In this document: positions 38,531-48,141 of the stretch, piece after piece
Layout: each line of letters opens with the position of its first letter
How positions within the stretch are numbered: the stretch's first letter is position 1
Source of the DNA: Trichodelitschia bisporula
Taxonomy: Eukaryota; Ascomycota; Dothideomycetes; Phaeotrichales; Phaeotrichaceae
Reading direction: 5' to 3'
DNA length: 64,000 bases
NCBI GenBank assembly: GCA_010356995.1
Contig: ML996687.1
Coordinates: 1,645,148 to 1,709,147 of the forward strand
Translations under genes and position numbers: made by a program
The notes under the pieces: generated by a model
What the model was told of the DNA's origin: nothing
Database searches by the model: none
What the model saw: only the letters and a program-made list of their open reading frames with translations

Positions 38531-39355
38531 ATGGCTCCGCTCTCTACTTTTCTCCTCAATGACACGCTCTCGAAAATCGAGTACGACTGCTATCAATGTG
38601 ATTCTCGGCAGCGTCTGGTATCGGAGAAGAACGCCTTTTACCGATGTACCAAATGCCGCGAGCCGCCTTCGTCCAAAGCAACATTCATCTCATTCAATGC
38701 CAAGGAGGTACATGAGCTGATACACAGACTGCCTGCTGATGTTCAACTCTGGCACCACCACCTCTGGGTTTGCTGCAACTGCGGCAAGGCTGGGTATGTG
38801 TCCCCGGAGCCTGAATCCTCGATGCGCTGGTGGATGACAGCCAAGGCTTCGACTCCGTCACTTTGGTACGTCAATCTTACCAAGGAAGGGTGCATCGCTT
38901 GTGGCCACGCCTGTTGTAAAATGTGCCCCTGCTTCGAGGGGCCGAGACGGTACGCGCGGCACCGACCGAATCGCCTGGACCTCGCCGGGCTCAAATTTCC
39001 ACAGTTGGCAGTTTCGATTCCGCAAGCCGAGTCCAGTCTCGAGGAGTCTCATGAAGTAGGCTTAGATACCCGTAGCCGCTTTAAAGCCGTCATGGCTCGC
39101 CTGGAACAAGCAAGGTCGGCTGGGAAACGTCATGTCCGGCCTGGTTTGAACTGGGCCGTTCCGACATTCGGGAAAGGACGTCAGAGCATGGACCCCGCAT
39201 CCATGGCTTCCGAAAGTCTTTCCACTCCAGCATCAACGAAGGCTACATCAAGCGAAGACTCGTGTGGTAGCTCTGAGAAGTCTGTGGTTGTCTTCATGGA
39301 TACCAACTACGAGGTCGTGAAATTGCCTGCAGTGCGCGCAGATGGTTTCTTTTAA
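38531..39355 (+). CDS. Cysteine-rich tandem paralogue 1 (putative zinc-binding protein)
   Basis: Intron-less 274-aa protein of unknown function. Its N-terminal 135 residues contain three cysteine groups: C20-x2-C23-x15-C39-x2-C42, then C81-C82-x-C84-G (LWVCCNCG), then C121-x2-C124-x-H126-x2-C129-x2-C132 followed by PCF. The spacing suggests two zinc sites: a ribbon from the first four cysteines, and a site formed by the knuckle with the CxxCxHxxCxxC cluster. The rest is disordered, Ser-rich and basic in the middle, ending in DTNYEVVKLPAVRADGFF. There is no signal peptide or membrane segment. The same framework recurs in the genes at 41423 and 44689, on the same strand. I recall the CCxCG...CxxCxHxxC pattern in uncharacterised ascomycete proteins. 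Zinc binding is inferred. Confidence 0.8.
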   Translation: MAPLSTFLLNDTLSKIEYDCYQCDSRQRLVSEKNAFYRCTKCREPPSSKATFISFNAKEVHELIHRLPADVQLWHHHLWVCCNCGKAGYVSPEPESSMRWWMTAKASTPSLWYVNLTKEGCIACGHACCKMCPCFEGPRRYARHRPNRLDLAGLKFPQLAVSIPQAESSLEESHEVGLDTRSRFKAVMARLEQARSAGKRHVRPGLNWAVPTFGKGRQSMDPASMASESLSTPASTKATSSEDSCGSSEKSVVVFMDTNYEVVKLPAVRADGFF

Positions 39356-41422
39356 GCTGTACTTTCGGGATCAAAGAAGTCCAAATGGCGAGCAAAAGAA
39401 GTCAATTTTTATCAAGAAGAGTAAGTATCTACGTCTTTGCACTTTGCTGATGAACTTGTGCTCTATGTTGCATCAATATCGGAAGCCTAACATAGTCGAC
39501 TCCCCTGATACAAATATACTCCTTCCATGTGCACTCCGTCTGACTGATGGTCTGGCATCCAGCCATTCGTTGCACCTGAGCCGGCGTCGTCCTGCATCCT
39601 GAGTTAAGGTTATTCGGATCTGACTTTCGAAGACCGTATGCCTCCACTTACTCCACTTCCCGACTTTCTCTATCCATAGAGCTAGCGCATGAAGCTTGAT
39701 CGGAGACCCTTCTCCATTCGGCCTCTCTCATCCCTACTGGCGCGGGGACAGCGAGCCCGTTCTCCGCGAGAATTTGCTTGAGTTCGGTGAATGGAACCTT
39801 GATGTCCTGGATTTGAGATTTCATTTCCTGCAAAGTGGCTTCTGCGCTGAGGATCTGTTGTTCTAGAGCTTCCATGAAGGCTTGAAAATTGGCCATGGAG
39901 AAATGTGCGCGAGAAAAGGCTCCTCCGGGCACCTGCACAGCTGCTCTGGGGACCGCTTGTACTACGGTTGGGATAATAAAGCGGCCACAATACTGGCGCC
40001 CGGTATGTCCACCGTCCATCACGGATAACTTGAGAGCGTTGCTTGCAAATTAGGCCAAGGTACAGGATCCGCCACTAGATCGAGAGGATGGCGGCAAAGA
40101 ATATATGTATGACAGGTACGCGAATTCCGGAATGCCGTAGATTCGTGCAGCGGTCCTGACACAAAGAAAAATATCAGTCTTTAGCAGTCCAAGGAAGTCA
40201 TCGGTTTACGTACTGATTGCACCACCCAAGGCACCTTGTCCGTGATGCGTCTGGCAACATCTGGCATGTCGAGCATTGCGGACAACAAAGAGTCCCCTTT
40301 CATTTTTCATTGATAAGACAGTTGTACTAGATCATGTGCTGAGATATTGAAATAGGCCTAATACCTCATTGTATAGTCCAGCGGGGTGCGCTGTGAATGT
40401 TGACAATGTCCCCGGAACTGTAGCCTCGGCTAGAGCCTCGCTTCAAGCCGACATCATCTCCAAGGTGTAGACGGTTGTAGGAAGAATTTTTGCAAGTTTG
40501 AGGTAAATATAACGTCAAATCATTCCACCTGAAGTGTTTCTTGCTAATGCCCAAGTGGTAATGTGCCTACTTGCCATGTCTTAAGTTTTCGGTCAGAGGT
40601 TGCTTGATCCGGCAGTACGTATCACTATTTACGAATCACTCTCCAGCCTCTCCGTCCCCCAGCAGTAATAACGATCTGGTTATTGAGTTTTGCAGCTTTT
40701 TACTTCCAATGTTGCCCTGCGCCTCCGTATATCACATTTCGGGGTCCACAATTAGAAAGCCATTGGAGGCTGCAAGCTTGACAGCTGCAGCAAGCCTCCG
40801 TGCTCGTGGTGAGCCTGTTGATCAGGCAGGTTGGAACCCCTCGACAAGCCATCAGTCGCATCAATCCTTGACCAACCATACCACATCACAGTGTGCTCCG
40901 TCTGTGGAAGTGTTAAGTCGCCGGAGTTGAGGATGAGAGGGAGGGGCTTGGTGATGATGGGCTCAGTGTCGCTTACCCCATGATGCGATGGCTTCAAGAA
41001 CCGGCTTGCGGCACTTCGACACTTGTCTTCCATGGTATAATACTGCTGCTGCTGTGATTTAAGTATCTCTCAAAATCATACTCACAGATCATTGCAGAGT
41101 CTAGCGAGTTTCGGGGGCCAACGTTCACTGTTGTTTGTTGGCACATGTCCACATCACATCTCTGGTGTTGTCTGCAGTGAATCACGTAGCTACACCGTAA
41201 GTTGATAACCAGTGCACTCTAATCACAACATTACTGACATCCAGCATATAAGTACCGTCCCCCATCGCCTCAATAGTCCCCAAGCACATACCGCCGGATA
41301 CGCACATCAGCAGCTGCATATCTAGGCACTGATACCAGCACAGCATTGAGTTCCCACCAAAGCATTTTCACTCTTACCCCAAACTCACCACTTATCTGCT
41401 CACGGTACCCATTACCTTCAAG
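39356..41422. other. Spacer between cysteine-rich paralogues 1 and 2
   Basis: About 2.1 kb. It holds one possible small minus-strand gene (39648..40019, listed separately) and fragmentary minus-strand frames at 40752-41185. I see no copy of the cysteine-rich framework long enough to call a degenerate paralogue. Confidence 0.4.
39648..40019 (-). CDS. Small hypothetical protein with predicted coiled coil
   Basis: A 123-codon open frame starting ATG at 40019. A second in-frame ATG at 39896 would give an 82-aa protein starting MANFQAFMEALEQQILSAEA, followed by LQEMKSQIQDIKVPFTELKQ, which has heptad-like spacing of hydrophobic residues. No known family. The amphipathic helix and clean start favour a real gene; lack of homology or introns leaves chance possible. 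It is antisense-oriented between two members of the cysteine-rich array. Confidence 0.35.
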   Translation of the reverse strand: MDGGHTGRQYCGRFIIPTVVQAVPRAAVQVPGGAFSRAHFSMANFQAFMEALEQQILSAEATLQEMKSQIQDIKVPFTELKQILAENGLAVPAPVGMREAEWRRVSDQASCASSMDRESREVE

Positions 41423-42916
41423 ATGGGATCTCGCGGAACTGTGCGAGAAATCTCCGACCAGCTTTGGTATCGATGCGACGGCTGTAAGTACGGCCAAACG
41501 GCGCAAACGGGAGGTAGCCTCGAGGCTTGTTTCCGGTGCAGGATGTGCCACACGATCGCTTGCTCTGCCAGCGAGTGGGTCGCTGAGGGCCAGGCGCTTC
41601 GAGTCGACCCCAACTTCAAATGCACGATGCCGTCCAACCCAAAGAACTGGGACGAATACATCCGCGTTTGCTGCGGATGTGGCGAGGCAAATGAGGCCAT
41701 CCCAAAACACCATGCACCGCGGCACAATGAGCGCGGTCCCGGAGAGTTCAAGCTTGACCTGACAAAGATGACCTGCAGTGCCTGCAAGCATAAGAGCTGT
41801 GCCAAGTGCACCATTTTCATGCAACCCGCAGTCGAACCCTTGGAGTCCTCGGCATTTGGAACTGCTAAGGCTGGCATGAAGCGCACCCTTCTCGAGCCGT
41901 CCCCCACGTGGGCTAGTGGCCGGAAGAAGCCTGAGCTATGCGTTTGGACAAAGGTTACGCGCGCACTTTCGGCCATTAAGTCAGCAGTGACGCCGGATTC
42001 CGCACGCTCGGCCAGCGCAAGCTTCAAGGGCATTTTCAGTGCGGGCTCCCGGGGCGAGCGCAGTGCGGGCCACCGAGTCGGGCGCAGTGCAGGCCACCGG
42101 GAGATGCACAGTGCGGGCTACCAAGGCAAGAGCAGTGCGGGCACCAGAAGCGGTCCGACGAGGCCGAAGACGGCCCCCAAGCGACCCGAAACCGCAGAGG
42201 TCCCCCGGGCTGTAAGATTCCGTCCAGAAACGGATATCATCCCCCCACATAACTGGGTGCCAGAGCCTTCAGTCCGCCCCGAATCCGCGCCGGAAGATAT
42301 CCAGAGTAGGTATGACTCGGTCAATAGGAGGAAGCCTACTACCCACGCCTACCCTCGGGATCACGATGCAGAGATCGAGCGCGAGCGCGGCACTGGTGAG
42401 TGGGGAATACCTGAGGTACCAAATCGGGATGAACCTGTACCCGAGGTTCCGCTCCTTATGCCCAAACCTCGCCGAGACCATCAACGGGAGTTGATGAATC
42501 TGGAAGGTCTTTCGCGGGGTGGTGCAATCACACCTACCCCACCGAAGGGTGATAACCCGCTTCCGCCCCAGCCATCGGCTCTCACCCCGGGAGGGACTTC
42601 GGTTGGATATCGCGACTCTTGTCCAGTACGTCCACGAGGTGAGTCTCCAGCTGCAGGCCCATCTAGCTCTAGAGACCAGATATCCGCAGGACCCGATTCG
42701 GAATGGAGTAGTGATTGGAGTACGACAGCTATTGATCGCTACCTCAACACATCGCCACCCAGAGTTCCTGATACTGCTCCGGTTCTGGATCCCATCAGAG
42801 TTTCTAGCCCAGTGATGGGAAGCACCTTACCGCCTTGGCTGGAGCGGACGGTTCCGCCCGGTGAGAAGACCCCTGAGACTGACTCGAGCGCGACTGGCTA
42901 TCCCAGCTGGATCTAG
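41423..42916 (+). CDS. Cysteine-rich tandem paralogue 2 with SAG repeat and long disordered tail
   Basis: Intron-less 497-aa protein of unknown function and the longest member of the local family. The cysteine framework is C18-x2-C21-x17-C39-x2-C42, C83-C84-x-C86-G (RVCCGCG), and C118-x2-C121-x-H123-x2-C126-x2-C129. Extra cysteines at 36, 47 and 67 are not shared. From about residue 206 there are five octads starting SAG. The remaining ~250 residues are low-complexity, rich in Pro, Arg, Ser and Glu, with many PxP motifs and no fold I recognise. It shares strand, architecture and lack of introns with the genes at 38531 and 44689, but little sequence outside the cysteine motifs, so the duplication is old or the tails evolve quickly. 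Confidence 0.82.
   Translation: MGSRGTVREISDQLWYRCDGCKYGQTAQTGGSLEACFRCRMCHTIACSASEWVAEGQALRVDPNFKCTMPSNPKNWDEYIRVCCGCGEANEAIPKHHAPRHNERGPGEFKLDLTKMTCSACKHKSCAKCTIFMQPAVEPLESSAFGTAKAGMKRTLLEPSPTWASGRKKPELCVWTKVTRALSAIKSAVTPDSARSASASFKGIFSAGSRGERSAGHRVGRSAGHREMHSAGYQGKSSAGTRSGPTRPKTAPKRPETAEVPRAVRFRPETDIIPPHNWVPEPSVRPESAPEDIQSRYDSVNRRKPTTHAYPRDHDAEIERERGTGEWGIPEVPNRDEPVPEVPLLMPKPRRDHQRELMNLEGLSRGGAITPTPPKGDNPLPPQPSALTPGGTSVGYRDSCPVRPRGESPAAGPSSSRDQISAGPDSEWSSDWSTTAIDRYLNTSPPRVPDTAPVLDPIRVSSPVMGSTLPPWLERTVPPGEKTPETDSSATGYPSWI
42038..42157 (+). repeat. 24-base coding minisatellite (SAG octads)
   Basis: Five 24-base units in frame encode SAGSRGER, SAGHRVGR, SAGHREMH, SAGYQGKS and SAGTRSGP. The first nine bases (AGTGCGGGC, or AGTGCAGGC in the third unit) are nearly invariant. 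Confidence 0.9.
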
Positions 42917-44688
42917 ATAAAGCCTGCAAAGTGCAGAGCTGAATGGATTTAATCTGGGGCAGGTGCTTGACCGAAAGGCTCCGGCGGAGCAGACGGAGTC
43001 CCGCAATTTGATCTAGCTACGAGATTGCAGTATACAAAAAAAAGTTGTCCCGACAGAAAACATGCCGATCAGAGCCGTAAATGCTTACAAATGCTTCTCT
43101 TTTTAAACACTTGCCAATGACTGCCTCAAGATTCTAGCTCTAGTTTCCTTAACCGAGCCACATATGTAACGATGTTGAAGATCTGGGAAGAGTTGAACCA
43201 CCCTTCGGGAAGAAAAGTCAAGCTCACAGAACCTGGCCAATGAATATGACAATCTTGTACAGACGCTCCCATTCTCACTGCTCTAGGTCGAAAGAGTCGT
43301 TGATAAATGGGAGGAAAGACCAATGTTCATAGTCCCGGCTAAAGGGACGAGATTTGCTAGCAATAGTGAAGGCCACAAGGCTGAGTCACGTGATTGGACA
43401 GAACACGATGCGCAGCTTCACAGCTTCACAGCCAACTTGTATTCATATTGCCCTAATGTACCACCATGTGTCGTAATAGTTTGGTTATACTTGTAGATTT
43501 TGAAGACTAATGCATCAGTATTTCCGCATTTCAAATGGACACGACTCCTTTACATGGGGTCAGTCAGGCCTTCGCCGTCTTCCACTCGGACTGGACAGTC
43601 ACCAGAGAGCGTTGGCATGAAGAATTAAGAGTGACAAATGTTGAGTTTGGCTACGTGCATATGAAACATGCTAGTTATAACGAAAGCGAAAAGTGTCCTA
43701 CATCCCACTGTCGAAGATCAAAACGTAAGGCCGCAAGAACTTGGTGGTGATGAGCGGCAAAGGCGGCAAGGAGTGCTAACACTACCGCGGGTACAATCCA
43801 GAAAGGTTTCAATTGGGTGGCCCTTGAAGTGTTCCAAGGCTGGTCTTCGGTCGGGTCTACGATATCTGATAGGAACCAGACTTCCTCCAGATGGGACTCG
43901 AGAGTTGAGGTTTGCTTCAAATCCCGAGCAAAACCCGAATTGAGTTAGAGAACCAACTGTCATATTTGCACTCCAATACGTGATGATTGCCCCAAGATAG
44001 CCTTTCTTCCTACACAGGACGTTAACAGTGAATTCACACTTAGATTTGCAGTTCACCTCACGTGACATAAATGATGTTGGATTGCCCATTTTGGCTTAGC
44101 CTTAGTGCAAAACTAGGCTTGTGAACTCGCGCTAAACAGTCAAAGCACTCGAATATTGGCCTCATATTTCGAATGAGACTGTGCTGAGCGCAAAATGAAA
44201 GGAAGTGCACAAAATGAGACGTTTTCGTGGCTTAGTGGGGCCGTGACGGCGAGGGGACTCCGATGACGCGAGGAACCACAATACAACGTCTTCGCAGTAC
44301 ACACGACCAGAATCATCAAAAATGTTCCGACGTGCATTCATTTGCTCAATATCAAAGCTCAGAGCGCGCACGCATTGCGGCAGGTCATGTATGAGTGCGC
44401 CGGACATGTTCGCATGCATTGGGCTGACCCACTCCACGTCAGCAGCACATCGGCCTATGGACAGCCAAGCAACGTCGACCGCACTTTAGCTATTTCGACG
44501 AGGTCAGCTGTCTCAATCATACCTACAGCGTCAAGGGCCATGTTGACTGTGCCTGTGAGTAGGCAATCGGCAGTGAAACTGCATCTGCGTAGATGAAAGA
44601 GACTGTCCGGGAACGCTGAACTTGACTGGAAAACCAATCGATCCGGACCGGTACCATTTTGCGCATCACACCTGAAGCTCTACGCAAA
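42917..44688. other. Spacer between cysteine-rich paralogues 2 and 3
   Basis: About 1.8 kb that looks more AT-rich than its surroundings. A minus-strand open frame at 43675-43920 encodes a hydrophobic stretch (FWIVPAVVLALLAAFAA) but has no ATG; see findings. Other frames are featureless. Confidence 0.4.
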
Positions 44689-45771
44689 ATGGCAGTCACT
44701 GGCGAAGGCGGCGATGATAGTCTTACCCCTCTCCTCTCGCAAACCAAGTTCATCTGCTGCCACTGCGAGGAAATGCAGTATCTGCGCTCTGGGGCTGAAA
44801 CGCCGGCTCTCCTACCAATCTGGTGTCGCAAGTGCCTCGAAGCGCCATGCAGCTTGTGCATTTATATGTCGACCGTGGTAAAGCAGGTCCCAAGCTCTTC
44901 CGTCATCCGCCTCCCCTCACCGCCCGAGGTATGGCATGTCTACTTTCGCGTCTGCTGCGACTGCGGCACGCCGGCACGCATTCATCCCCGCCAACTGCAG
45001 CCCATCGAAAAGACACTGCGGATCGGTAACCACCGCAAGTACTCGGTCATCATCCAGCGCGGCTCGGTCACGGAACCCGAGTTCTATCTCAACTTCCAGC
45101 GTGATGTGGTGTGCAGCAAATGCGCGCATAAGTCGTGCATGACGTGCGCCTGCTTCGAGGGCATGGTTGGGCCGAACCGCTTCTTGACACCGATCCTGAG
45201 ACTCATTCCCGAGAAGGACGACGTCCCCAAAACAAGCCTGCTGAAGCGACTGACGCTCATCGCTTCAAAGCGCTTGTCCCGGACCCGGAGTCTGGGAGCC
45301 GAGAAGTGTTTAACGAAAACAACGCCTGACCCTATCGTTAAGCCGACTGAAATTGAGAAGATGGAGAGAGTGAAGAGTGCGCCACCGCCGATTCCTCCCC
45401 GCCGCATTCCGAAACGGGCTTCGACGGTGGTGAGCGTACGGCATACGGCAAGAGACTCGGGATCTCAAAAGCCACAACTGTTACGTTTGCGGAGAACAAG
45501 CAGTTTGAGTGTACACTGTCGGGGTCGAGGACCAGAAGATAATCCGCAGTGGGAGCTGAGTCTAACGTCCATGGAACGAGCCGAGAGGGAGAAGAGTTGG
45601 CAAGCCATCGAGATTGCGCGGGGAGAACTGAACTTAAAGCTTCCAGAGCGCCCTGCTGTTCGAGCCGCTCCACCGATTCCACCGCGACTGGACAGGAATC
45701 GATCAGAGCATTGGAGAGAAAAGCTGTTCTTCTCCGGGGAGAACATTGCGGATAAGAGAATGTGGATTTGA
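44689..45771 (+). CDS. Cysteine-rich tandem paralogue 3 with duplicated PPIPPR motif
   Basis: Intron-less 360-aa protein of unknown function; the open frame extends 30 bases upstream but only from a TTG, so the ATG at 44689 is preferred. Cysteine framework: C23-x2-C26-x19-C46-x2-C49, C89-C90-x-C92-G (RVCCDCG), and C142-x2-C145-x-H147-x2-C150-x2-C153 followed by ACFEG. The PCFEG/ACFEG ending is shared with paralogue 1. The tail (about 170-360) is basic and disordered and carries PPIPPR twice (in APPPIPPRRIP and AAPPIPPRLDR), a class II SH3-ligand pattern. No targeting signal. The inserted loop between the knuckle and the last cluster is longer (49 residues) than in the other two copies. Confidence 0.82.
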   Translation: MAVTGEGGDDSLTPLLSQTKFICCHCEEMQYLRSGAETPALLPIWCRKCLEAPCSLCIYMSTVVKQVPSSSVIRLPSPPEVWHVYFRVCCDCGTPARIHPRQLQPIEKTLRIGNHRKYSVIIQRGSVTEPEFYLNFQRDVVCSKCAHKSCMTCACFEGMVGPNRFLTPILRLIPEKDDVPKTSLLKRLTLIASKRLSRTRSLGAEKCLTKTTPDPIVKPTEIEKMERVKSAPPPIPPRRIPKRASTVVSVRHTARDSGSQKPQLLRLRRTSSLSVHCRGRGPEDNPQWELSLTSMERAEREKSWQAIEIARGELNLKLPERPAVRAAPPIPPRLDRNRSEHWREKLFFSGENIADKRMWI

Positions 45772-46256
45772 GGCGAGGCAGGGATGCTACTTCTTCCACA
45801 GAGAGATCATTCACATTCAGCGGCGAAAGTTCTGTCTTGGGGTCCGTTGCGGAACCGGCAAGCGCAGTCCAACCATGGAACGGATTAGATGCGAATTGGA
45901 GACGGCAAGTGAAGTAATATGAAAGCTCAGGGCGCAATTAAGGTTGGCGCGTCGCAAGCCTGGTGTTTCTCCCCGCAGCCAAGGCGATGAGATAAGATGT
46001 CGCTAACCCTTTCCGGCAAGCCGCCATGCGTGATGCGTGTTGCCTCGACCAACCGTCTTTGGTCCGTCTCGACTTCAGCCCAAATCGCCCTCCGAATCCT
46101 CCTTTGTATACTACCATCACCTTACATTGACGCCAACAGAATTGGACAACTGTCTGCGTGTGTACTTCGCATAGTCTCGCCTCTCATGAACGCTTAACCC
46201 TTGCCCGCCCCCTGCGTCCAACATCACAGTCGTGACTTGAGAGGCCATCCCTTATC
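45772..46256. other. Intergenic
   Basis: 485 bases between paralogue 3 and the MFS transporter on the same strand; presumably the transporter promoter. No motif recognised. Confidence 0.45.
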
Positions 46257-48141
46257 ATGGGACTTGGTATCCTTGAGGACCACAAGCTCGAGCACGTCCC
46301 AGGTACTTGGAGCCATACTCCATGGCTCTCAGTGCATTATTGACACATCCTGACCAGGTACGGCCTATGTGCTGAATGACGAGAGCCGGCGCGTCGAAGA
46401 GGGCCTCACTGCCGACCACAACTTGAAATGCGACAACAGCGGTCCAGTTCCCATAATACTTGTCCCGCAGCCGTCGGACGACCCCAATGATCCTCTCGTA
46501 CGCACCTTTCATCCCGCTTGTATGGGTCCAAAACATACTAACGAGCCAGAACTGGCCTCTCTGGCGGCGTGATCTCATCCTCTTTGTCCTCTCTCTACAA
46601 GCCGTCATCGCTGCGTCCCTCTCGCCTATCCTCGCTGCCGATACACTCAAGCTCGCCCTTTTCTATAGGCGCACCTTCACCGACGTTGCACTGCTGACAG
46701 GATGGCATCTTCTCGGAGTCGGTGTCGCGGGGTTCATATTTGTGCCGTCGTCGCGTGTATGGGGAAAGCGTCACGCCTTCTTGATTGGCAACATCTTCCT
46801 TATCTTCAGCTCTGCGTGGGCCGGTGCCTCAGGACACAACTACAAGAGCATGCTGGCGGCACGGACGTTCCAAGGCATCGGTCTCGCGCCGTTTGAGTCT
46901 CTGGTCAACCCGGTCGTCGGCGACATGTACTTCGTGCACGAGCGCGGCAAACGCATGGCGCTGACCAATTTTGCCGTATTTGGGGGCGCGTTCTTGACGC
47001 CTGTTGTCGTGGGTAAGATGTCGCATACAATTGGCTGGCCGTGGACTTTCTACCTGGTTGCCATCTTGTCGGCCGCCATGCTGCCGGCGCTCGTCTTCTT
47101 TGTACCTGAGACAGCCTTTCGGCGGGATGAGCGCCTCAATACGGATGTATCGACCAAAATGGAAGGTCATCGACTGAGTGTACTGAAGGAGACGGCTCAA
47201 GAACGTTCTTTCCATGCAGACGACAGGACACCGCGAACGAGCGATGCTCGCACGACCGAGAGCGCCCATTTGCCCCGGAAAGCCACATACCGGGAATCAC
47301 TCAAACCCTTCAATGGTCGCAAGACGGATGAAAACTATTGGAAGCTTCTTTTGAGGCCGCTTCCACTCTTCTTCCATCCAGGCATCCTCTGGGCCTGCCT
47401 CACGCAGGGCACGCTCATTGGCTGGACCGTATTTCTGGGCATCATCCTCTCTGCGATCATGCTGGCGCCGCCACTATTCTTTGACGAGGTCTCCACTGGC
47501 TATATGTACACGGGCGCGTTTATTGGAGCCGTGGTAGGACTAATCGTCGCCGGCCTGTCTGCCGACTTCTCGGCGCGCTGGTTGTCGAAGCGGAATCGCG
47601 GAGTTTTCGAACCCGAATTCCGCCTGATCTTGATTATCCCGCAGTTAATTCTGGGATGCGCCGGCCTCTACGGCTTCGGTATTACAGCGAATAACACCTA
47701 TAAGTACCACTGGTTCTGGCCAGACTTTTTCTTTGCGCTGGAAGTGGCTGCCATGGTTATTGGAGCTGTCGCGAGCTCGCTATACGTCGTTGACGCCCAC
47801 CGTAGGTGTCACCTCCTAGAGCATGTGCATAGTTGACTGGTCGTCAGGGAACATCGCCATTGAAGGGTTCACTTGCATGATGGTGTTCAAGAACATATTC
47901 AGCTTCGGATTGACGTTCCACGGCTACAATTGGCTCGTCCAAGGTGGTATCAACGGCATTCGTAACGTGTTCACTGCCGTTGGCAGCGTACAAGTTGTTA
48001 TTTGCCTGCTGACCATTCCGATGTGTAAGCTTGTTGGTGTTCGACAACGACAGTAGCTGACTTTTCACAGACATATTCGGGAAGCGGAACCGCTCCTTTT
48101 TCGCGCGCCATGATATCCTCAAGATCTCGGGGCTGTGGTAG
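46257..48141 (+). CDS. MFS transporter, DHA1/Hol1-like
   Basis: A 561-aa plasma-membrane major facilitator. Exons 46257..46302, 46358..46497, 46550..47801, 47848..48024 and 48071..48141. The soluble N-terminus runs MGLGILEDHKLEHVPG and leads to DDPNDPLNWPLWRRDL, the standard entry to helix 1 in fungal DHA1 proteins. Helices 1-6 include ARTFQGIGLAPFESLVNP, then a charged central loop (about 240-310), then helices 7-12. The fourth junction restores VVDAHRNIAIEGFTCMMVF, the family motif before helix 11. The short tail ends RHDILKISGLW. Putative substrates are drugs, polyamines or weak organic molecules; the sequence does not decide. It is adjacent to the cysteine-rich array, but no functional link is shown. 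Confidence 0.9.

Noticed and set aside
43535-43750. 71-codon plus-strand frame between paralogues 2 and 3
   Set aside because: Has an ATG but no motif or cysteine framework; overlaps the hydrophobic minus-strand frame.
44659-44688. Upstream extension of paralogue 3
   Set aside because: The open frame begins at TTG; the first ATG is at 44689 and the extension adds no conserved residues.
38531-45771. Cysteine-rich paralogues as RING or PHD fingers
   Set aside because: Spacing and the single histidine do not fit RING (C3HC4) or PHD (C4HC3) patterns; left as an unassigned family.
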